Source: Psychroserpens algicola (GTDB taxonomy: Bacteria > Bacteroidota > Bacteroidia > Flavobacteriales > Flavobacteriaceae). From it: a stretch of DNA of 64,000 nt. Below are positions 1 to 9,173 of this stretch, in pieces (positions within the stretch are counted from its first letter, which is position 1; every line of letters starts with the position of its first letter). The notes under the pieces were generated by a model. The model worked only from the letters and a program-made list of their open reading frames with translations, was not told the origin of the DNA and ran no database searches. The stretch covers positions 124,001 through 188,000 of the forward strand of contig NZ_JACNMJ010000001.1 of the NCBI RefSeq assembly GCF_014526325.1, in the 5' to 3' direction. The position numbers were made by a program, and so were the translations under genes.

Positions 1-1165
1 GTTGTTTAGCCTGAGCTTCAGTTCTTGTAACATCAGCAGCTGCTCTATTAGTTCCTACATGAGGAATTAATATGTGACGCACCTTTGCAGAATCTGGAAC
101 TGTAGTTTCAGCGACTAATTTAGTCAACTTCATCATCCCGTTATCTTTGTAAGGTCCATATACGGCTCCAACATTTAAATTAAATAAGGTATCAGCTGCG
201 ACAGCTGGTAAAGCAGATTTCTTTACAAAAGAATCATTATAATTTTCATCAGATCCAGCTCTAAAATTCACATAATCTTCGAGGTTTTGAGCTTTAACCT
301 GTGCAAATGCTTTAATCGTATCATTTTGTCCATTTTCAAAAACGACCTTTCCGTCAATAAATGCATTAAAACTTGCCTTTAAGTCTTCTTCATCTTTTAA
401 ACTAGGAGCTTCTTTAAATTCGACATAAACAATATCACGAGAAGCTTCAACTTCAAACTTCTTTTTATTTTCATTAATATAAGCTTTGATATCTGCTTTA
501 GACACTTCTACTAAACTATCTGCTATTGTAGAGTAAGGAATTTGAACATATCTTAAATCTCTGGTTGAGTTTTCAAGAAGGTAGTCAACTTCTGCTTCAT
601 TTAGCGTTGCATTGACACTCGCCTGAATCATATTGAAATACGTTCTCTCTTTAGCACCAATAGCAATAGAGTTTTCATTGTTTACCCAATCATCATAATT
701 TAACTGAAAGTTTCCTAGTAAAGCTCTTTCAGGATAAATTGCTTTTAAGTTAGCAATGAACTCTGTTAATTTATTTTCATCAAAAAGTCCAGCTTCATTT
801 TGAAATTCAGGATATGCTGAAAAATTTTGTTTTAACAAATCTTTCATTTGATCTTGTTCTACGGTAAGTCCAAGCTCATTAAACTGAGTATTCATAATTG
901 CACGACGTACTTCTTGATCATAAACTCTATTCATGGTTTGTGTAGAAGTTGAGTTCGGAAGTTGTCTTTGCATGTTCTCAACTCTATTCATAAAGTCGAT
1001 TCTGTTAATGTTTTTACCATTAACTGTTGCAACTACATCTTGTGATCCACCAAATAATGCATCACTATTTCTGAATAAATCTGTAAGTACAAATGCGAAT
1101 AACGCCATTGCTATGATAAAAATCAAAAACAAAGAACGTTGTCTAATTTTATTTAAAACTGCCAT
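1..1165 (-). CDS. ppiD: Peptidyl-prolyl isomerase PpiD/SurA-like, partial (C-terminus beyond window)
   Basis: The minus-strand frame opens at the ATG at 1165-1163 and is still open at base 1, giving the first 388 residues. The N-terminus (MAVLNKIRQRSLFLIFIIAM) is a short cytoplasmic tail plus one membrane anchor at about residues 10-30, as in PpiD, a periplasmic chaperone that helps fold outer-membrane proteins. A long helical SurA_N-like region follows, and the RHILIPH start of the parvulin (PPIC) domain appears at about residue 363, just before the cut. Full Bacteroidota homologues are about 700 residues. It lies downstream of the CBS-domain protein on the same strand across a 177-bp gap, at the end of an envelope-related gene string. 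The PpiD-type assignment is firm; catalytic activity cannot be judged from the fragment. Confidence 0.88.
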   Translation of the reverse strand, partial: MAVLNKIRQRSLFLIFIIAMALFAFVLTDLFRNSDALFGGSQDVVATVNGKNINRIDFMNRVENMQRQLPNSTSTQTMNRVYDQEVRRAIMNTQFNELGLTVEQDQMKDLLKQNFSAYPEFQNEAGLFDENKLTEFIANLKAIYPERALLGNFQLNYDDWVNNENSIAIGAKERTYFNMIQASVNATLNEAEVDYLLENSTRDLRYVQIPYSTIADSLVEVSKADIKAYINENKKKFEVEASRDIVYVEFKEAPSLKDEEDLKASFNAFIDGKVVFENGQNDTIKAFAQVKAQNLEDYVNFRAGSDENYNDSFVKKSALPAVAADTLFNLNVGAVYGPYKDNGMMKLTKLVAETTVPDSAKVRHILIPHVGTNRAAADVTRTEAQAKQ

Positions 1166-1342
1166 TTTAGTGTATAATTTATCTAATAATAAGTGGGCGA
1201 AAATACCATTTTCTATCAAATAATGAAAGTAGATTTATGTTTTTATTCCCGATTTTTAATAGCTTTCATCGAATGTTTGTAAGGGAAACGCTATTTCCTG
1301 CATTCAGATTAAAAAACAAACACATCAATTTTATTAAATTTC

Positions 1343-2632
1343 TTAATCTTCTTCAATGATATCAAGAGATACGATATCAATTTTAGTTGAAGACACTTCG
1401 AGTATCGTAAATTTAAACTCACCTATTGTAACCACATCTTTTTCCTGAGGAATGCCTTCAGTTTCATTTACAATTAAACCTCCTATCGTTTCATAGGTTT
1501 CGTCTTTAGGTAAATCGAGTTTATAGGTTTCATTGATGTAATTCACTTCTAAACGTGCAGAAAATTTATAACTGGTATCACTTAACTTCTCTTCAATAAG
1601 TTCGACACTATCGTGTTCATCTTCTATCTCTCCAACCAGTTCTTCTACAATATCCTCAATAGTCATAATTCCAGCAGTACCTCCATATTCGTCGATAACT
1701 ACAGCCATACTTTTACGTTTTTTTGTTAAGATATTTAAAACATCTTTAACTAACATTGTTGCTGGCACATAGACGACCGGTTTAGTGACAGATTTGATGG
1801 ATTTAGGTTTTTTAAATAAATCAAACGAATGTACATAACCTAAAATATCATCAATACTTTCTTTATACACCAAAATTTTAGACAAACCAGAATCTATGAA
1901 CATCTCACTAATATTCTGGATGGTATCATTAACTTCTACAGCAGTAATTTCGGTACGTGGCACCATAACTTCACGCGCTTTCACTTCGGAAAATTCTAAT
2001 GCATTTTGAAAAATCTGAATTTCACTATCTACCTCATCATGCTCTTCTATAGACTGCATTTGCTCACTGATGTAATTTCCAAGTTCTACTTTAGTCATTG
2101 CAAGTTGCACATCATCACCTTCGGTTTTAAAAAAGCGCTTTAAAATGATATCAGATACCCAAATTATGAACGACGACAAGAACCAGAACAGCAAGAAAAA
2201 CAAATAGGCTGGAAAAGCAAAAATCTTCAAAAACGAATTGGCGTAGATTTGAAAGAAGACTTTGGGTAAAAACTCTGCTGTAATTAAAATAATTATAGTA
2301 GAAATTATTGTTTGTGTCAGGAGACTTAAATCGGTTAAAAGATAAGTGACAACCTGATATTGTGATGGCAACATGGTTTGAAACCAATTGACCAGCACAT
2401 CTCCCATTACAAATCCATAAATTACCAAGGCAATATTATTACCAATAAGCATGGTTGCTATAAACTTGGATGGTTTTTCGGTAAGCTTGGTTAAAATTCG
2501 AGCTAAAAAATCATCTTGTTTTTTCTCAATTTCAATGTGAATTTTGTTGGAAGACACGTAAGCGATTTCCATTCCGGAGAAAAAAGCCGAAAGCAATAGC
2601 ATAACAATAATGATTACAATGCTAAAGTCCAT
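1343..2632 (-). CDS. CNNM/CorC (hemolysin-family) membrane protein with CBS pair
   Basis: A 429-residue protein with the usual order of the family: an N-terminal DUF21/CNNM membrane domain (hydrophobic segments near residues 3-20, 58-78, 98-120 and 138-162), a CBS pair (about 222-275 and 283-338, the second with DEYGGTAG) and a C-terminal CorC_HlyC domain (about 345-429). Such proteins are linked to Mg2+/Co2+ transport or efflux; the older name hemolysin (TlyC) is misleading. In gliding flavobacteria the relative GldE sits beside gldD, but no gld gene is near here, so I do not call it gldE. It starts 5 bp after the 62-residue membrane protein and is probably cotranscribed with lptC and the genes before it. 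Confidence 0.85.
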   Translation of the reverse strand: MDFSIVIIIVMLLLSAFFSGMEIAYVSSNKIHIEIEKKQDDFLARILTKLTEKPSKFIATMLIGNNIALVIYGFVMGDVLVNWFQTMLPSQYQVVTYLLTDLSLLTQTIISTIIILITAEFLPKVFFQIYANSFLKIFAFPAYLFFLLFWFLSSFIIWVSDIILKRFFKTEGDDVQLAMTKVELGNYISEQMQSIEEHDEVDSEIQIFQNALEFSEVKAREVMVPRTEITAVEVNDTIQNISEMFIDSGLSKILVYKESIDDILGYVHSFDLFKKPKSIKSVTKPVVYVPATMLVKDVLNILTKKRKSMAVVIDEYGGTAGIMTIEDIVEELVGEIEDEHDSVELIEEKLSDTSYKFSARLEVNYINETYKLDLPKDETYETIGGLIVNETEGIPQEKDVVTIGEFKFTILEVSSTKIDIVSLDIIEED

Positions 2633-2637
2633 AATGG

Positions 2638-2826
2638 TTATTTGTTTCTATTTTCGAATTTTTTTCGAAACTTCTTTCTGAAGAAAAACATAAATATAGC
2701 TAACGCTGCAAATATAAAAGAGATAATAACTCTATTGCGATCTACACCTATATTAGATACTGCATCATAAATAAAAAGTACAGCAAAGAAAAGATAGATG
2801 TATTGAAAAAACTGAAGGATTTTCAT
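2638..2826 (-). CDS. Small two-helix membrane protein, unknown function
   Basis: A 62-residue frame with two strongly hydrophobic stretches (about residues 4-24 and 34-49) and a very basic tail (FRKKFRKKFENRNK), which predicts a helical hairpin with a cytoplasmic basic end. I do not recognise a named family. It sits between lptC (62 bp upstream) and the CBS-domain protein (5 bp downstream) on the same strand. That tight packing, more than the sequence, supports it as a real gene. A role beside its membrane neighbour is only a guess. Confidence 0.65.
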   Translation of the reverse strand: MKILQFFQYIYLFFAVLFIYDAVSNIGVDRNRVIISFIFAALAIFMFFFRKKFRKKFENRNK

Positions 2827-2887
2827 TTTAATTTTTAAGTATTACGATACAAAGATAACCATGTTTTGTTAACTATCTTATTTGGTT

Positions 2888-3457
2888 TTAATCTTTTAGT
2901 AACATATCACCTCTTCCTTCTAAAATGGTATAATTTTTAAACTTTGTATCTGAATCGAAAATATCACCATGACCATTATTAGCTGTAGCCGATTTGAGCT
3001 GTACAGGCAAATTTGTAAATAGCCATTCATTTTTTTGGTCATAGTATAATTGCTCCGCAAATAAGCTATCCTTTTGTGGTGTAATTAAAATTACGTTACC
3101 CTGAAGATCTATCAAATCGGTCGCATTATAAACGATGCCATAATCGGCAAGTACAATATTTTTTTGATTGTTTTCATCATAGAGTGACAAACGCAGGCCG
3201 TCTGGAAATTCTGAAAACGAAAAATCACGATTAGAATAATCCAGCATTTTCGGACTCTCTAAATTAGCGATTACGCGACCTATGGAATCTTCGGCTTCGG
3301 TATATTTTAAATTGATATTCTTAGCCTCACCAATAGGTTGATTTTGAAGCACACCTATTTGTTGTACTTCTTTAAAGTTGTTTTTACATGAAAAAAACAT
3401 AGTCACAACAATTGCTGTGACTATGTATATATTAGTATGTAAAACTTTCGTTTGCAT
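2888..3457 (-). CDS. lptC: LPS export component LptC
   Basis: A 189-residue protein with an N-terminal hydrophobic segment ending in FFSC (Cys24), which could be either a lipoprotein signal or the membrane anchor usual for LptC. The body is an LptC-like beta-jellyroll sequence, with alternating strands around residues 45-180 and motifs such as LDLQGNVIL and EGRGDMLLK near the end. LptC takes lipopolysaccharide from the LptBFG transporter and passes it to the LptA bridge. Its start directly abuts the stop of the TPR gene with no spacer, which predicts translational coupling. No other lpt gene is in the window. Flavobacterial LptC proteins are often annotated in this setting. Confidence 0.8.
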   Translation of the reverse strand: MQTKVLHTNIYIVTAIVVTMFFSCKNNFKEVQQIGVLQNQPIGEAKNINLKYTEAEDSIGRVIANLESPKMLDYSNRDFSFSEFPDGLRLSLYDENNQKNIVLADYGIVYNATDLIDLQGNVILITPQKDSLFAEQLYYDQKNEWLFTNLPVQLKSATANNGHGDIFDSDTKFKNYTILEGRGDMLLKD

Positions 3458-4840
3458 TTATAGGTTTGGAACTTTTACGCTTCCACCAATCCAGCATCCA
3501 ATGCTTATAGTTGATCCTGCATTACCTTCTGTAAAAATTTCAGATTTAGTAGGAGCATTAGCGTTATACGATGTAGCCGCTTGATTTGCTGCTCCTTTTA
3601 AACTAGGATCCACTCTTCCCGCTTTTAAAGCTTCTTGGGCAGCATACCAGAATACAGCTCTTTTGTTAAAGTTTGTGTCTCCACAGCTATTAGCACTCTT
3701 AGCGTACATTGCTGCAATTTGCAAGTGAGGTGTACCGTCTGAAGGGTTTAACTTCAATACTTCTCTATAATATTGTCTTGCTGCACCATAGCTTCCTCTC
3801 TTCTTGAAACCGTTTGCGATTTTCTTAGCTAATCTTGATTTCTTAAAAGCATCTGTCTCTAAATCATAAGCTTGCTTGATATAGCTGTCACCTTCTTTAT
3901 TTTTTCCTTCTTTGTACAAAATGGTAGCGACAAAATATTTGGTATCTGCAGATGGTGCTGTTGCATCATAAGCTTTTACTAAATCAATATAAAGCGGGTC
4001 ATCAGTACATTCTTTATTATACATTCTGCTTACAGCTCTTTTTAACCAAACTGCATCGTTTTTGTATGTAGGAAAATCTTTTTGGTACAGTGGAATTAAA
4101 TTCTCACAGTTTGCTAACTGTCCTAAATACGTATCTAAACTTCCAGCAATCTTATCATTAGCTTCAAGCTTTGCCTGGTAATAATCTTTGTACTTACCTT
4201 CTTTTTTACTTAACGTTGTTCCTGCTTCTTCTTTTTCGATTAATTTATTCAAAGACTTAGTATAACCTTCGTTTAAGTTTTCAAGTAATTCGTTAACATC
4301 ATCATACTTATCAAATACTTTTTGAAGTTCAAACTTACCAGCTTTAAATAAATCTACTGTTTTAGTAAAATACACATACAATCCTTTTGTGCTTGTAAAA
4401 TCTTTTGGGTATTGTTTGTACACCATATCAAAAGCCTCATAGATTTGCATATCTGTTAAACCTAAATCTTTTTGATTTTCGTATTTTAACAATGCTTTTT
4501 GCTCTGCGACTTCTCCAGCACTATATTTACTTGAAAAATGTTCGGCTCCTTTATCTAAAAGCACCATGTAATCTTCAATAAAACCTACCTTTTCAGCACC
4601 TGATGAATTTTCGATTTTATGATCTAATATTTTCTCTCCATACTTGTAGATAGACAAGTTAAACTTTGGGCACTTGTTTCTTACTTTCATCCAAGGCTCG
4701 AAAGCTTCATCGTATTTCTTACTCTTAACAAAGTCATTCATCAAGGTTAAGTTAAGCATACATTCTTCGTCTTGTTGTGCAAACCCAAAGTTAGTTGCTA
4801 AGAACAAAGCCGCTATGATTAATGTAATTCTCGTTTTCAT
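3458..4840 (-). CDS. Secreted tetratricopeptide-repeat protein
   Basis: A 460-residue protein with a Sec signal peptide (MKTRITLIIAALFLATNFGF, then AQQ, cleavage near residue 21). The rest is alpha-helical and rich in TPR-like units; the clearest is around residues 355-395 (YGAARQYYREVLKLNPSDGT...). The C-terminal 90 residues hold several Cys and small residues and end in a strand-like tail (GSTISIGCWIGGSVKV). Similar proteins are widespread in Flavobacteria as uncharacterised periplasmic TPR proteins. It lies between an outer-membrane barrel gene (17 bp away) and lptC (0 bp), so a role in envelope assembly is reasonable but inferred. Confidence 0.75.
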   Translation of the reverse strand: MKTRITLIIAALFLATNFGFAQQDEECMLNLTLMNDFVKSKKYDEAFEPWMKVRNKCPKFNLSIYKYGEKILDHKIENSSGAEKVGFIEDYMVLLDKGAEHFSSKYSAGEVAEQKALLKYENQKDLGLTDMQIYEAFDMVYKQYPKDFTSTKGLYVYFTKTVDLFKAGKFELQKVFDKYDDVNELLENLNEGYTKSLNKLIEKEEAGTTLSKKEGKYKDYYQAKLEANDKIAGSLDTYLGQLANCENLIPLYQKDFPTYKNDAVWLKRAVSRMYNKECTDDPLYIDLVKAYDATAPSADTKYFVATILYKEGKNKEGDSYIKQAYDLETDAFKKSRLAKKIANGFKKRGSYGAARQYYREVLKLNPSDGTPHLQIAAMYAKSANSCGDTNFNKRAVFWYAAQEALKAGRVDPSLKGAANQAATSYNANAPTKSEIFTEGNAGSTISIGCWIGGSVKVPNL

Positions 4841-4857
4841 CTTCTGTTTATTTTACG

Positions 4858-6162
4858 TTAGTTATATTTTCTTTTTTGGAACCATCTATCATTAAGTGAT
4901 AGACTTATGTTCACGTTGAAAAAGTTTTCTTGAATTAAATTCTGCTTATTAGTTCCTCGTCTTCCGAACTCAAAACCAATATTCGCATTTGAGAATACTT
5001 GTCCAATCGGTAATCCTACTCCAAAAGATATGCCAAACTCATTAATAGCCTCATTATTAATTTCTAAGCCTGTATTTTCAAAATGAAGTCCAGCCCTATA
5101 GGTTGCTCGCTTCCAGTAACTTGAAAACGATGTATAATCTGGAATATAAAAACCTCCAACTGAAAAATTTGAAGCGTTTACAAAATTAGCATTTTCTATT
5201 GAAACAATCGGATTTGAAAACTCACTTGTGGTTTGACTAGTAAATTCGGCTCCAATAAACCAATGTCTAGGCTTTCCTATTCCAGCTCCAAATGAAAGTC
5301 TAGAAGGCAATCTAAGATCGGTTTCATCAAGACCTTCTGATTCTAAATCGGCATCAAATTCATTAACAACAAATTCTTCTCCTGTAGATTGATTGATTAA
5401 AATTGTGGCAAAGGAACGCTCATTAATTGAAGACAAATCACTAACTGGCGAATATGTTGCTCCGGCTTGAAGTTCTAATTTGTCACTAATCATGGTTTTA
5501 TAGGTTAAACCTATATTGAAGTTTAAACCACTTAAATCTGAACGATTACTTTCTCTGGATTGATATTGAACAGGGTTACCATCTTCATCATACACGAATT
5601 CAATAACACTGTTTTGGATGTTTCCGAAGTTATAATTGGCATCAACACCAATGCTTAACTCATCTGTAATTCTGTAGCCGAGCCCTAAAAACGCTCTGTT
5701 AAGTCCTCCTTCTCCTCTATATCTATTTTGAATAATATCATCATCTGAATCTTCAAGTTTGTAACCTACAGATGTATAAGGCAGAAGTCCGAAACCAAAA
5801 CCAAATTTTCCCATCGGCATAGACAATGCTAAATAATCAAATGTAGTTGCATTAACTTTAGCTTCACCTGAATTAGTTTTTAAGTTTGAACTGCTATGAC
5901 TAGCACCTACTGAAAATTTTACTGGTCGACTTTCTTCATTATAGAACTTTAAATTAGGTCCAGCATAAGCTGCAGGGTTTCTCAAATTTACATGAATACT
6001 ATCAGTAAAAATGCTTAAACCACCCATACTTCTATTTTCGACTGTTCCTTTAAATTTTAAGCTTCCAATTCCGTAGAACGAATATGGAGACGCTGTCCCT
6101 TCTTGCCCATAAGATTGTAGTGCAAAAAAAGCGATGAAAACTATAACAAGTTTCTTTATCAT
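4858..6162 (-). CDS. Outer-membrane beta-barrel protein (FadL/PorV-like), unknown function
   Basis: A 434-residue protein with a signal peptide (MIKKLVIVFIAFFALQSYGQ) and a mature part made of alternating amphipathic beta strands, ending in a charged tail. The early region SPYSFYGIGSL and the 'NPAAY' motif (residues about 62-66) match flavobacterial FadL-like and PorV-like barrels. The start overlaps the coaX stop by one base (TAATG), a sign of translational coupling. It may move hydrophobic solutes or act as an outer-membrane assembly or secretion partner. Nothing in the sequence decides between these, so I leave it as an unassigned barrel. Confidence 0.75.
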   Translation of the reverse strand: MIKKLVIVFIAFFALQSYGQEGTASPYSFYGIGSLKFKGTVENRSMGGLSIFTDSIHVNLRNPAAYAGPNLKFYNEESRPVKFSVGASHSSSNLKTNSGEAKVNATTFDYLALSMPMGKFGFGFGLLPYTSVGYKLEDSDDDIIQNRYRGEGGLNRAFLGLGYRITDELSIGVDANYNFGNIQNSVIEFVYDEDGNPVQYQSRESNRSDLSGLNFNIGLTYKTMISDKLELQAGATYSPVSDLSSINERSFATILINQSTGEEFVVNEFDADLESEGLDETDLRLPSRLSFGAGIGKPRHWFIGAEFTSQTTSEFSNPIVSIENANFVNASNFSVGGFYIPDYTSFSSYWKRATYRAGLHFENTGLEINNEAINEFGISFGVGLPIGQVFSNANIGFEFGRRGTNKQNLIQENFFNVNISLSLNDRWFQKRKYN

Positions 6163-6893
6163 TATTGTGAGTTATATTCTAAAATAAAATTCAAACCTTC
6201 TAAAAGAAAATTTGAGTTGGCAAATATGCTATTTTTTAATTGGTTTGACAAGAATTTGGTATCTCCTCCTGTTAAAATAACTGTTAAATCTGAATATTTT
6301 TTAACATATTCATCAATTACACCATCAATTTCTTTCAAAACTCCAAACACTACACCAGAATGAATTGAATTTTGTGTAGAGTCTCCCAAAATGTCTTGTG
6401 GCATTTCTGTATCCAATAACGGCAAATTAGCGGTTAAATTATTGAGTGTTCTATATCGCAATCTAATTCCTGGAGAAATGGCTCCACCTAAATATTCATT
6501 TTTTGTATTGATAAAATCATAAGTAATACAAGTTCCGGCATCAATAACTAATACGTTATGATCTGGAAACTGTTCTACAGAAGCGCTTACCAGAGCAATA
6601 CGGTCAACACCTAAAGTTGTAGGAGTAGCATATAAATTTTTAAAAGGCAATTTAATATTATGAGATAATTCTATGACTGGAACCCTTTTTTTGAGTGCAT
6701 TAATAGAAGTTGATTTCAACTTTCCAACGGAAGACACTATTGCTTTATCAATATAATTAAGGTCACTGTTAAAGATATCAGACAGCATATTTTCAAAGTC
6801 ATCTAGCTTTCCAACCACCTTCTCTTTGAGTTTATTTTGATTGTAAACCGCAAACTTGACAAATGTATTACCAACGTCAATAATTAAATTCAT
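6162..6893 (-). CDS. coaX: Type III pantothenate kinase CoaX
   Basis: A 243-residue protein with the CoaX hallmarks: the P-loop-like DVGNT at residues 6-10, GVDR at 95-98 and DAGT at 118-121, followed by YLGGAISPG. It phosphorylates pantothenate in the first step of coenzyme A synthesis and belongs to the ASKHA fold. Type III enzymes usually need a monovalent cation and escape CoA feedback inhibition (family knowledge). It is the first gene of the minus-strand envelope string and overlaps the next start by one base. About 190 bp separate its start from the tRNA-Phe gene on the other strand, and its promoter must lie there. Confidence 0.93.
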   Translation of the reverse strand: MNLIIDVGNTFVKFAVYNQNKLKEKVVGKLDDFENMLSDIFNSDLNYIDKAIVSSVGKLKSTSINALKKRVPVIELSHNIKLPFKNLYATPTTLGVDRIALVSASVEQFPDHNVLVIDAGTCITYDFINTKNEYLGGAISPGIRLRYRTLNNLTANLPLLDTEMPQDILGDSTQNSIHSGVVFGVLKEIDGVIDEYVKKYSDLTVILTGGDTKFLSNQLKNSIFANSNFLLEGLNFILEYNSQ

Positions 6894-7033
6894 AAGTTGT
6901 ATAAAAGTGTTAAAACTACAAAATGAAGATTCATTTTCAGCTAGTAATTAACCAAATTATAACATTATTTTGAGCAAAACTCACGATTTGAGTAAAGAAT
7001 AAAATTTTTACATTAAATTTTTATTGTTTCTTT

Positions 7034-7063
7034 TTGTGAATATTAAAAATGAGTCTATATTTG
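7034..7063 (+). promoter_or_regulatory. Bacteroidota-type promoter of tRNA-Phe
   Basis: A TTG at 7034-7036 and TATATTTG at 7056-7063 (exact TAnnTTTG) are separated by 19 bp, matching the -33/-7 consensus of the Bacteroidota housekeeping sigma factor. Transcription should begin near 7070, about 15 bases before the tRNA. Confidence 0.8.
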
Positions 7064-7084
7064 CACTCGCATTTTTATGCAACT

Positions 7085-7160
7085 GGTGCCTTAGCTCAGT
7101 TGGTAGAGCAAAGGACTGAAAATCCTTGTGTCCCTGGTTCGATTCCTGGAGGCACCACCA
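7085..7160 (+). tRNA. tRNA-Phe (GAA)
   Basis: A 76-base cloverleaf. The acceptor stem is GGTGCCT (7085-7091) with AGGCACC (7150-7156), then discriminator A and encoded CCA (7158-7160). The D-arm GCTCAGTTGGTAGAGC is present, the anticodon loop is CTGAAAA with GAA at 7118-7120, and the T-arm contains GGTTCGATTCC. All stems pair. It stands alone between the coaX and ilvD units. Confidence 0.97.
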
Positions 7161-7162
7161 TC

Positions 7163-7193
7163 AAAAACCCGATTCAGATGAATCGGGTTTTTT
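7163..7193 (+). terminator. Rho-independent terminator after tRNA-Phe
   Basis: A 12-bp stem, AAAACCCGATTC (7164-7175) with GAATCGGGTTTT (7180-7191), four-base loop AGAT, and a run of T. It lies three bases after the tRNA CCA end. Confidence 0.92.
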
Positions 7194-7483
7194 GGTTATT
7201 ACACTTATTTTTATGGCTGGATTAGAAATATCACTTCAATTTCGAACAGCCATTTACCTCACACTTCTGCATAAAATGGATAAACCCTCACTAGCCTTAT
7301 AAATTTATTAATCAAAATTTCTACACTTGAACATCATAATAATACATTGTTAAAAAACTGATTATCAATATTATAAATAAATGTTCCCACAATTGAATTT
7401 AGCTTAATAGGCAAAAGTTAATCAACAAAATGTACCGCAAAAATTAATTTTAGTGCTGCAAATGATTTTGCCAAAATAAAACT
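7194..7483 (+). other. ilvD upstream region; weak candidate leader ORFs, no clear promoter
   Basis: These 290 bp lie between the tRNA terminator and ilvD and should hold the ilv operon promoter, yet no good TAnnTTTG box with a -33 partner was found; the best is TGATTTTG at 7464-7471, implausibly close to the start. A 29-codon ORF at 7213-7302 has seven Leu and two Ile codons. A short frame at 7327-7353 (TTG start) has four Ile codons in a row (ATC ATA ATA ATA) two codons before its stop. No GC-rich hairpin followed by T was seen, so an attenuator is possible but unproven. Confidence 0.3.
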
Positions 7484-9163
7484 ATGAGTCAATTAAACAA
7501 ATTTAGTAAGACAGTTACCCAGGATCCAACCCAACCAGCAGCTCAAGCCATGTTGCATGCCATTGGATTATCTAAAGAAGATTTTTTTAAACCTATTGTA
7601 GGCATTGCCAGTACAGGCTACGAAGGCAATCCTTGTAACATGCATTTAAATGATCTTGCAAAAAAGGTAAAAGAAGGCACTAAAAATGAAGATGTTGTAG
7701 GCTTAATTTTTAACACTATTGGCGTTAGTGATGGGATATCTATGGGAACACCAGGAATGCGTTACTCATTACCATCTCGTGATATTATTGCCGACTCTAT
7801 GGAAACCGTTGTTCAGGCAATGAGCTATGATGGACTGATAACGGTTGTGGGTTGCGATAAAAATATGCCTGGAGCTCTAATGGCTATGATTCGTTTAAAT
7901 CGTCCTTCAATACTAGTGTATGGAGGCACAATTGATTCAGGGTGTCACAATGGAAAAAAACTAGATGTAGTTTCAGCTTTTGAAGCTTGGGGAAGTAAAG
8001 TTGCAGGCACCATGACTGAAAACGAATATCAAAGTATTGTCGAGAAAGCCTGTCCTGGCGCAGGTGCTTGTGGCGGTATGTATACAGCAAATACAATGGC
8101 TTCAGCAATTGAAGCTTTAGGCATGGCTTTACCATTCAATTCTTCAAACCCTGCATTGAGCAATGCTAAACAACAAGAATCGACAAAAGCAGGAGAAGCA
8201 ATAAGAACTTTACTAGAGAAGGACATAAAACCTTCAGATATCATCACAAGAAAATCTCTTGAAAATGCTGTTAGATTAGTGACAATTCTAGGTGGCTCAA
8301 CAAATGCAGTACTTCACTTTTTAGCCATTGCAAGAGCTGCTCAAATTGACTTTACACTCAAAGATTTCCAAGACATTAGTGATAACACACCGTTTTTGGC
8401 CGATTTAAAACCTAGTGGAAAATACCTTATGGAGGATGTGCATGCTGTAGGAGGAATTCCCGCAGTATTAAAATACCTGTTAAAGAAAGGACTCATTCAT
8501 GGTGATTGCTTAACGGTTACAGGAAAAACAATTGCTGAAAACTTATTAGATGTTGAGGATTTAAAAGAAGGTCAGGATGTAATAAAACCTATCGAAAAGC
8601 CAATTAAAGTTTCCGGACATTTAAGAATGCTCTACGGAAATTTAGCAACCGAAGGAAGTGTTGCCAAAATCACTGGTAAGGAAGGTTTAAATTTCAGAGG
8701 AAAAGCTAAAGTTTTTGAAGGAGAATATGCTGCTAATGATGGTATTCGAAAAGGTAAAGTTGAAAAAGGAGATGTGGTGGTCATCCGATATGAAGGCCCT
8801 AAAGGTGGCCCAGGTATGCCTGAAATGCTAAAACCTACAGCTGCCATTATGGGTGCAGGTTTAGGGAAGGATGTAGCACTAATCACCGACGGAAGATTCT
8901 CTGGCGGAACACACGGGTTTGTTGTAGGACATATCACACCTGAAGCTCAAGAAGGCGGAACGATAGCTTTAGTTAAAGATGGTGATATCATCAGTATTGA
9001 TGCTGAAACCAATTCTATTTCATTAGAAGTTTCTGAAGTTGTCCTCCAAAAAAGACGTCAAAAATGGAAAGCACCAGAGTTAAAATTTGAACGTGGTGTG
9101 TTATATAAATATGCAAAAACAGTTTCATCAGCGTCAAAGGGCTGTGTTACTGATGAATTTTAA
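7484..9163 (+). CDS. ilvD: Dihydroxy-acid dehydratase IlvD
   Basis: A 559-residue IlvD/Edd-family enzyme that dehydrates 2,3-dihydroxy acids to 2-keto acids, the third common step of valine and isoleucine synthesis. The three Fe-S ligand positions are visible: Cys51 (GNPCNMH), Cys124 (VGCDKNMPG) and Cys196 (GAGACGGM). The [15 protein letters not shown] signature is near residue 472. Length is normal. It opens the ilvDBNCA operon; ilvB follows after 10 bp. The cluster type ([2Fe-2S] or [4Fe-4S]) cannot be told from these Cys alone. Confidence 0.96.
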   Translation: MSQLNKFSKTVTQDPTQPAAQAMLHAIGLSKEDFFKPIVGIASTGYEGNPCNMHLNDLAKKVKEGTKNEDVVGLIFNTIGVSDGISMGTPGMRYSLPSRDIIADSMETVVQAMSYDGLITVVGCDKNMPGALMAMIRLNRPSILVYGGTIDSGCHNGKKLDVVSAFEAWGSKVAGTMTENEYQSIVEKACPGAGACGGMYTANTMASAIEALGMALPFNSSNPALSNAKQQESTKAGEAIRTLLEKDIKPSDIITRKSLENAVRLVTILGGSTNAVLHFLAIARAAQIDFTLKDFQDISDNTPFLADLKPSGKYLMEDVHAVGGIPAVLKYLLKKGLIHGDCLTVTGKTIAENLLDVEDLKEGQDVIKPIEKPIKVSGHLRMLYGNLATEGSVAKITGKEGLNFRGKAKVFEGEYAANDGIRKGKVEKGDVVVIRYEGPKGGPGMPEMLKPTAAIMGAGLGKDVALITDGRFSGGTHGFVVGHITPEAQEGGTIALVKDGDIISIDAETNSISLEVSEVVLQKRRQKWKAPELKFERGVLYKYAKTVSSASKGCVTDEF

Positions 9164-9173
9164 AAGAGAGCTA

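Noticed and set aside
933-1223. Plus-strand open frame of 96 codons
   Set aside because: It lies antisense to the 5' end of ppiD, which shows a clear membrane anchor and family features; no sign of selection for this frame.
1343-2632. GldE gliding-motility assignment for the CBS-domain protein
   Set aside because: GldE is a member of the same family, but no gldD or other gld gene is nearby and the sequence alone does not single out GldE.
6894-7030. TATAATTTG as a promoter box for coaX on the minus strand
   Set aside because: The spacing between TA and TTTG is three bases instead of two and no -33 TTG lies at the right distance.
8632-8937. Minus-strand open frame of 101 codons
   Set aside because: It is the antisense shadow of the conserved C-terminal part of ilvD; its Pro- and Ser-rich product mirrors Gly-rich coding on the other strand.
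9087-9173. Longer N-terminus for IlvB
   Set aside because: The added residues overlap ilvD coding by 77 bp, do not look like acetolactate synthase, and a better-placed ATG with AAGAGAG upstream exists at 9174.
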